From NCBI GenBank assembly GCA_025677815.1, contig JAIXMP010000027.1, positions 186,001-250,000 on the forward strand: a stretch of 64,000 bases of DNA, in the 5' to 3' direction. A model generated the notes under the pieces. That model was not told the DNA's origin and searched no databases. It saw nothing but the letters and a program-made list of their open reading frames with translations. Shown piece after piece: positions 62,490 to 64,000 of the stretch; position 1 is the first letter of the stretch, and each line of letters opens with the position of its first letter. The stretch comes from Phascolomyces articulosus (taxonomy: Eukaryota > Mucoromycota > Mucoromycetes > Mucorales > Lichtheimiaceae). The position numbers were made by a program, and so were the translations under genes.

Positions 62490-62885
62490 ATGTCAACTTC
62501 TGGTAAAACGTTTCCAAAAAAGATGGTACGGAGCACTCGTTCTGAAAAAGCAGGTATTCAGTTCCCTGTAGGACGTATTGATCGCTATCTTCGTAAAGAT
62601 AGATATGCCCAATGCATTGGTGCGACTGCTCCTGTCTATATGGCTGCCGTCCTTGAATATTTGGCTGCAGAAATTCTTGAACTAGCAGGCAATGCCGCTC
62701 GTGATAACAAGAAAATACGAATCACTCCTTGTCACATACAATTGGCTGTTGGTAATGATGATGAATTGAAAAAATTACTTACAGGTGTCACTATTGCTCA
62801 AGGAGGTGTCATTCCCAATATCCATTCTCAATTGGTTCCTGCCAAGACTCAAAAGAAGAATCAAAACCCTCAAGAAGAGGTGTAG
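62490..62885 (+). CDS. Divergent histone H2A paralog
   Basis: 131 residues, intronless, clearly an H2A fold ('[21 protein letters not shown]', '[19 protein letters not shown]', '[19 protein letters not shown]') but changed at many sites kept by the canonical gene at 50172-50567. The N-tail is different ([16 protein letters not shown]). The L1-loop region reads [14 protein letters not shown] instead of [30 protein letters not shown] becomes [17 protein letters not shown], and the tail ends NPQEEV with no SQE motif. The acidic patch is largely kept. It is not H2A.Z, since '[10 protein letters not shown]' and 'TIAQGG' are canonical-type. Its codon use is far less biased than the cluster genes and its promoter lacks their G1/S sites, suggesting low, replication-independent or stage-specific expression. 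Confidence 0.93.
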   Translation: MSTSGKTFPKKMVRSTRSEKAGIQFPVGRIDRYLRKDRYAQCIGATAPVYMAAVLEYLAAEILELAGNAARDNKKIRITPCHIQLAVGNDDELKKLLTGVTIAQGGVIPNIHSQLVPAKTQKKNQNPQEEV

Positions 62886-63434
62886 ACCTTCTTTTTCCTC
62901 CACGCCTATATTTCATTTTCACTGGTAGAACTACTGTTATTGGTGAGATACACCATTGCATACTCTTTACAACATTCTCAATTGTTCTACTCTGCTTCTT
63001 TTTTTTTAAAAAAAAAATATATATATCACTTCTTCGCTACCCCTCTTCAAATCCCCCACATGTAACTTCATGCAGTGCTTCTTTAGTATTACTTATATAA
63101 CTAAATTCAAAAAATAAACCATTGTATTACTTCCAGTACATTTTCTTTGTATACCAAATCCTAATAATAAGGACGGTTCCATTTTTTCTTATAAACAATC
63201 AAATTAAAAAAAGTTGTTCTCATACACGTTGTTAATGTATGAATGATGATAGTGATGATTTTATCCACACCAACAATTCTTCCTTCTACTCCCAATCAAT
63301 ATATAATAAAATGGATGAGTGAACAATCTCTTTTTTTATTATTATTATGATGACTATATCAATTCGTATCGTAAAATACGTTGAATATATAAGTTTTATA
63401 CAAGAAATAACCAAAAAAAAAGAAAATTTTTCTA
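62886..63434. other. Convergent spacer
   Basis: The 3' flanks of the H2A paralog and of the gene at the right edge. Long A/T runs only. Confidence 0.5.
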
Positions 63435-64000
63435 CTATAAATTGTTGTTATTACTTTCTTGAGTAATTTCAATGACCTTATTACGTTTAAGATTAAATTT
63501 GACGGCACGTCTTGGAGAAGTGGATGAAACGGGAGGTGATGCGGAAGGTGATGAAGAAGATGAAGATGCAGAGGATGCTGATATTTTTGATAGATGCGTG
63601 GTAGTGTTATTGTTATTTTTTACATGACTTGTACTAGTGGATGATGATGCTGAAGATGAAGTGGATGATTTCCCATTTACTGTTGCTGCTGCTTTTTGTT
63701 GTTGTGCCAGTTGACGTTTTCTCCTAATTTCATTAGCACCTTCTTCCATCATTTTCTTTCTTGCAATCGTTCTTGCTTCTCTTGCTTCCCTTTCTTCTCG
63801 TACACGCCATAATTTTATTTGTTGTGCACGTTTAGCTTCCCTTCTTCGTTTCTCTTGCATTGTTAATCGAGGGGGTGCTTGATCTTCTTCCTCTTCCTCT
63901 TCTTCTTTCCCATGCTCCTTGGATTTCTCTTTTCCACTTCCTTTTTTAGCCATAGGCACATCGGCTTCACGGATTTTGGATGATGAAAAACGACTACTTT
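63435..64000 (-). CDS. C-terminal part of a Lys/Ser-rich protein (partial)
   Basis: The frame is open from the right edge of the window down to the stop at 63435-63437, about 188 codons, so the true start lies outside. A Ser-rich piece (RFSSSKIREADV) leads to Met-Ala-Lys-Lys, which could be an internal Met or a start. Then come a Lys/Glu-rich acidic run (KEEEEEEED), a long basic helix or coiled coil (about 60 residues, 'MQEKRRREAKRAQQIKLWR' and onward), a Ser/Thr/Asn-rich disordered region and a basic end 'RRAVKFNLKRNKVIEI'. The last motif resembles the ends of some nucleolar proteins (for example Rrp1/Nop52 type), but this is weak. It is probably nuclear. Confidence 0.7.
   Translation of the reverse strand, partial: SSRFSSSKIREADVPMAKKGSGKEKSKEHGKEEEEEEEDQAPPRLTMQEKRRREAKRAQQIKLWRVREEREAREARTIARKKMMEEGANEIRRKRQLAQQQKAAATVNGKSSTSSSASSSTSTSHVKNNNNTTTHLSKISASSASSSSSSPSASPPVSSTSPRRAVKFNLKRNKVIEITQESNNNNL

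Overview
The window looks like a nuclear chromosome segment from an early-diverging fungus, most likely Mucoromycota (Mucorales-like). The reasons are strongly AT-rich spacers, many short GT-AG introns (mostly 70-120 nt), divergent pairs of intronless core histone genes, a Ty3/Gypsy-type retroelement, and protein families typical of these fungi (multi-pass sugar transporter, kelch/TM surface protein, LEA-type membrane protein). The organism call is inference; no rRNA or tRNA gene was recognised.

Layout. 1-13.4 kb is sparse: a broken frame at the left edge, a three-exon LEA-type membrane protein (3394-4540), a lone multi-pass membrane protein (8062-9057, minus), a small secreted cystine-knot-like protein (11958-12221), and old repeats. 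13.4-20.3 kb is a tight head-to-tail run of four genes with 126-162 bp gaps: an HNT1-type HIT hydrolase, an unrecognised mitochondrial-type membrane protein, a DUF726/TMCO4 (MIL1-like) alpha/beta hydrolase with 12 exons, and a secreted S8 subtilase. 22.4-25.05 kb (minus) holds a nine-exon sugar transporter that appears to use a 3-nt exon. 25,902-31,238 is a complete Ty3/Gypsy element with 374-bp LTRs differing at one base and a clear -1 frameshift signal between gag and pol. 33.1-35.6 kb (minus) is a kelch-repeat type I membrane protein. 36.6-37.0 kb (minus) is a small P/S-rich protein. 38.6-40.5 kb is a vacuolar aspartic protease (PEP4 type). 41.3-42.7 kb is a macro-domain protein.

42.7-47.0 kb appears empty. 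47.0-51.5 kb is the core histone cluster, H4<->H3 and H2A<->H2B, two divergent pairs. Their shared promoters carry TATA boxes and copies of the yeast G1/S elements SCB (TTTCGTG/CACGAAA) and MCB (ACGCGT). A further CGCG-rich block sits between the pairs with no gene attached. Then follow ILV6 (acetolactate synthase regulatory subunit, minus), a gene-poor stretch holding a pogo/Tigger-like MITE, TYW1 (wyosine tRNA synthesis), a TMEM164-like membrane protein (minus), a strongly diverged H2A paralog away from the main cluster, and the 3' end of a lysine/serine-rich protein running off the right edge.

Most genes are independent housekeeping units. The functional grouping that stands out is the histone cluster with its apparent cell-cycle promoter code. 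Exon-intron structures were derived by hand from splice signals and reading-frame continuity; each multi-exon model given here closes in frame.
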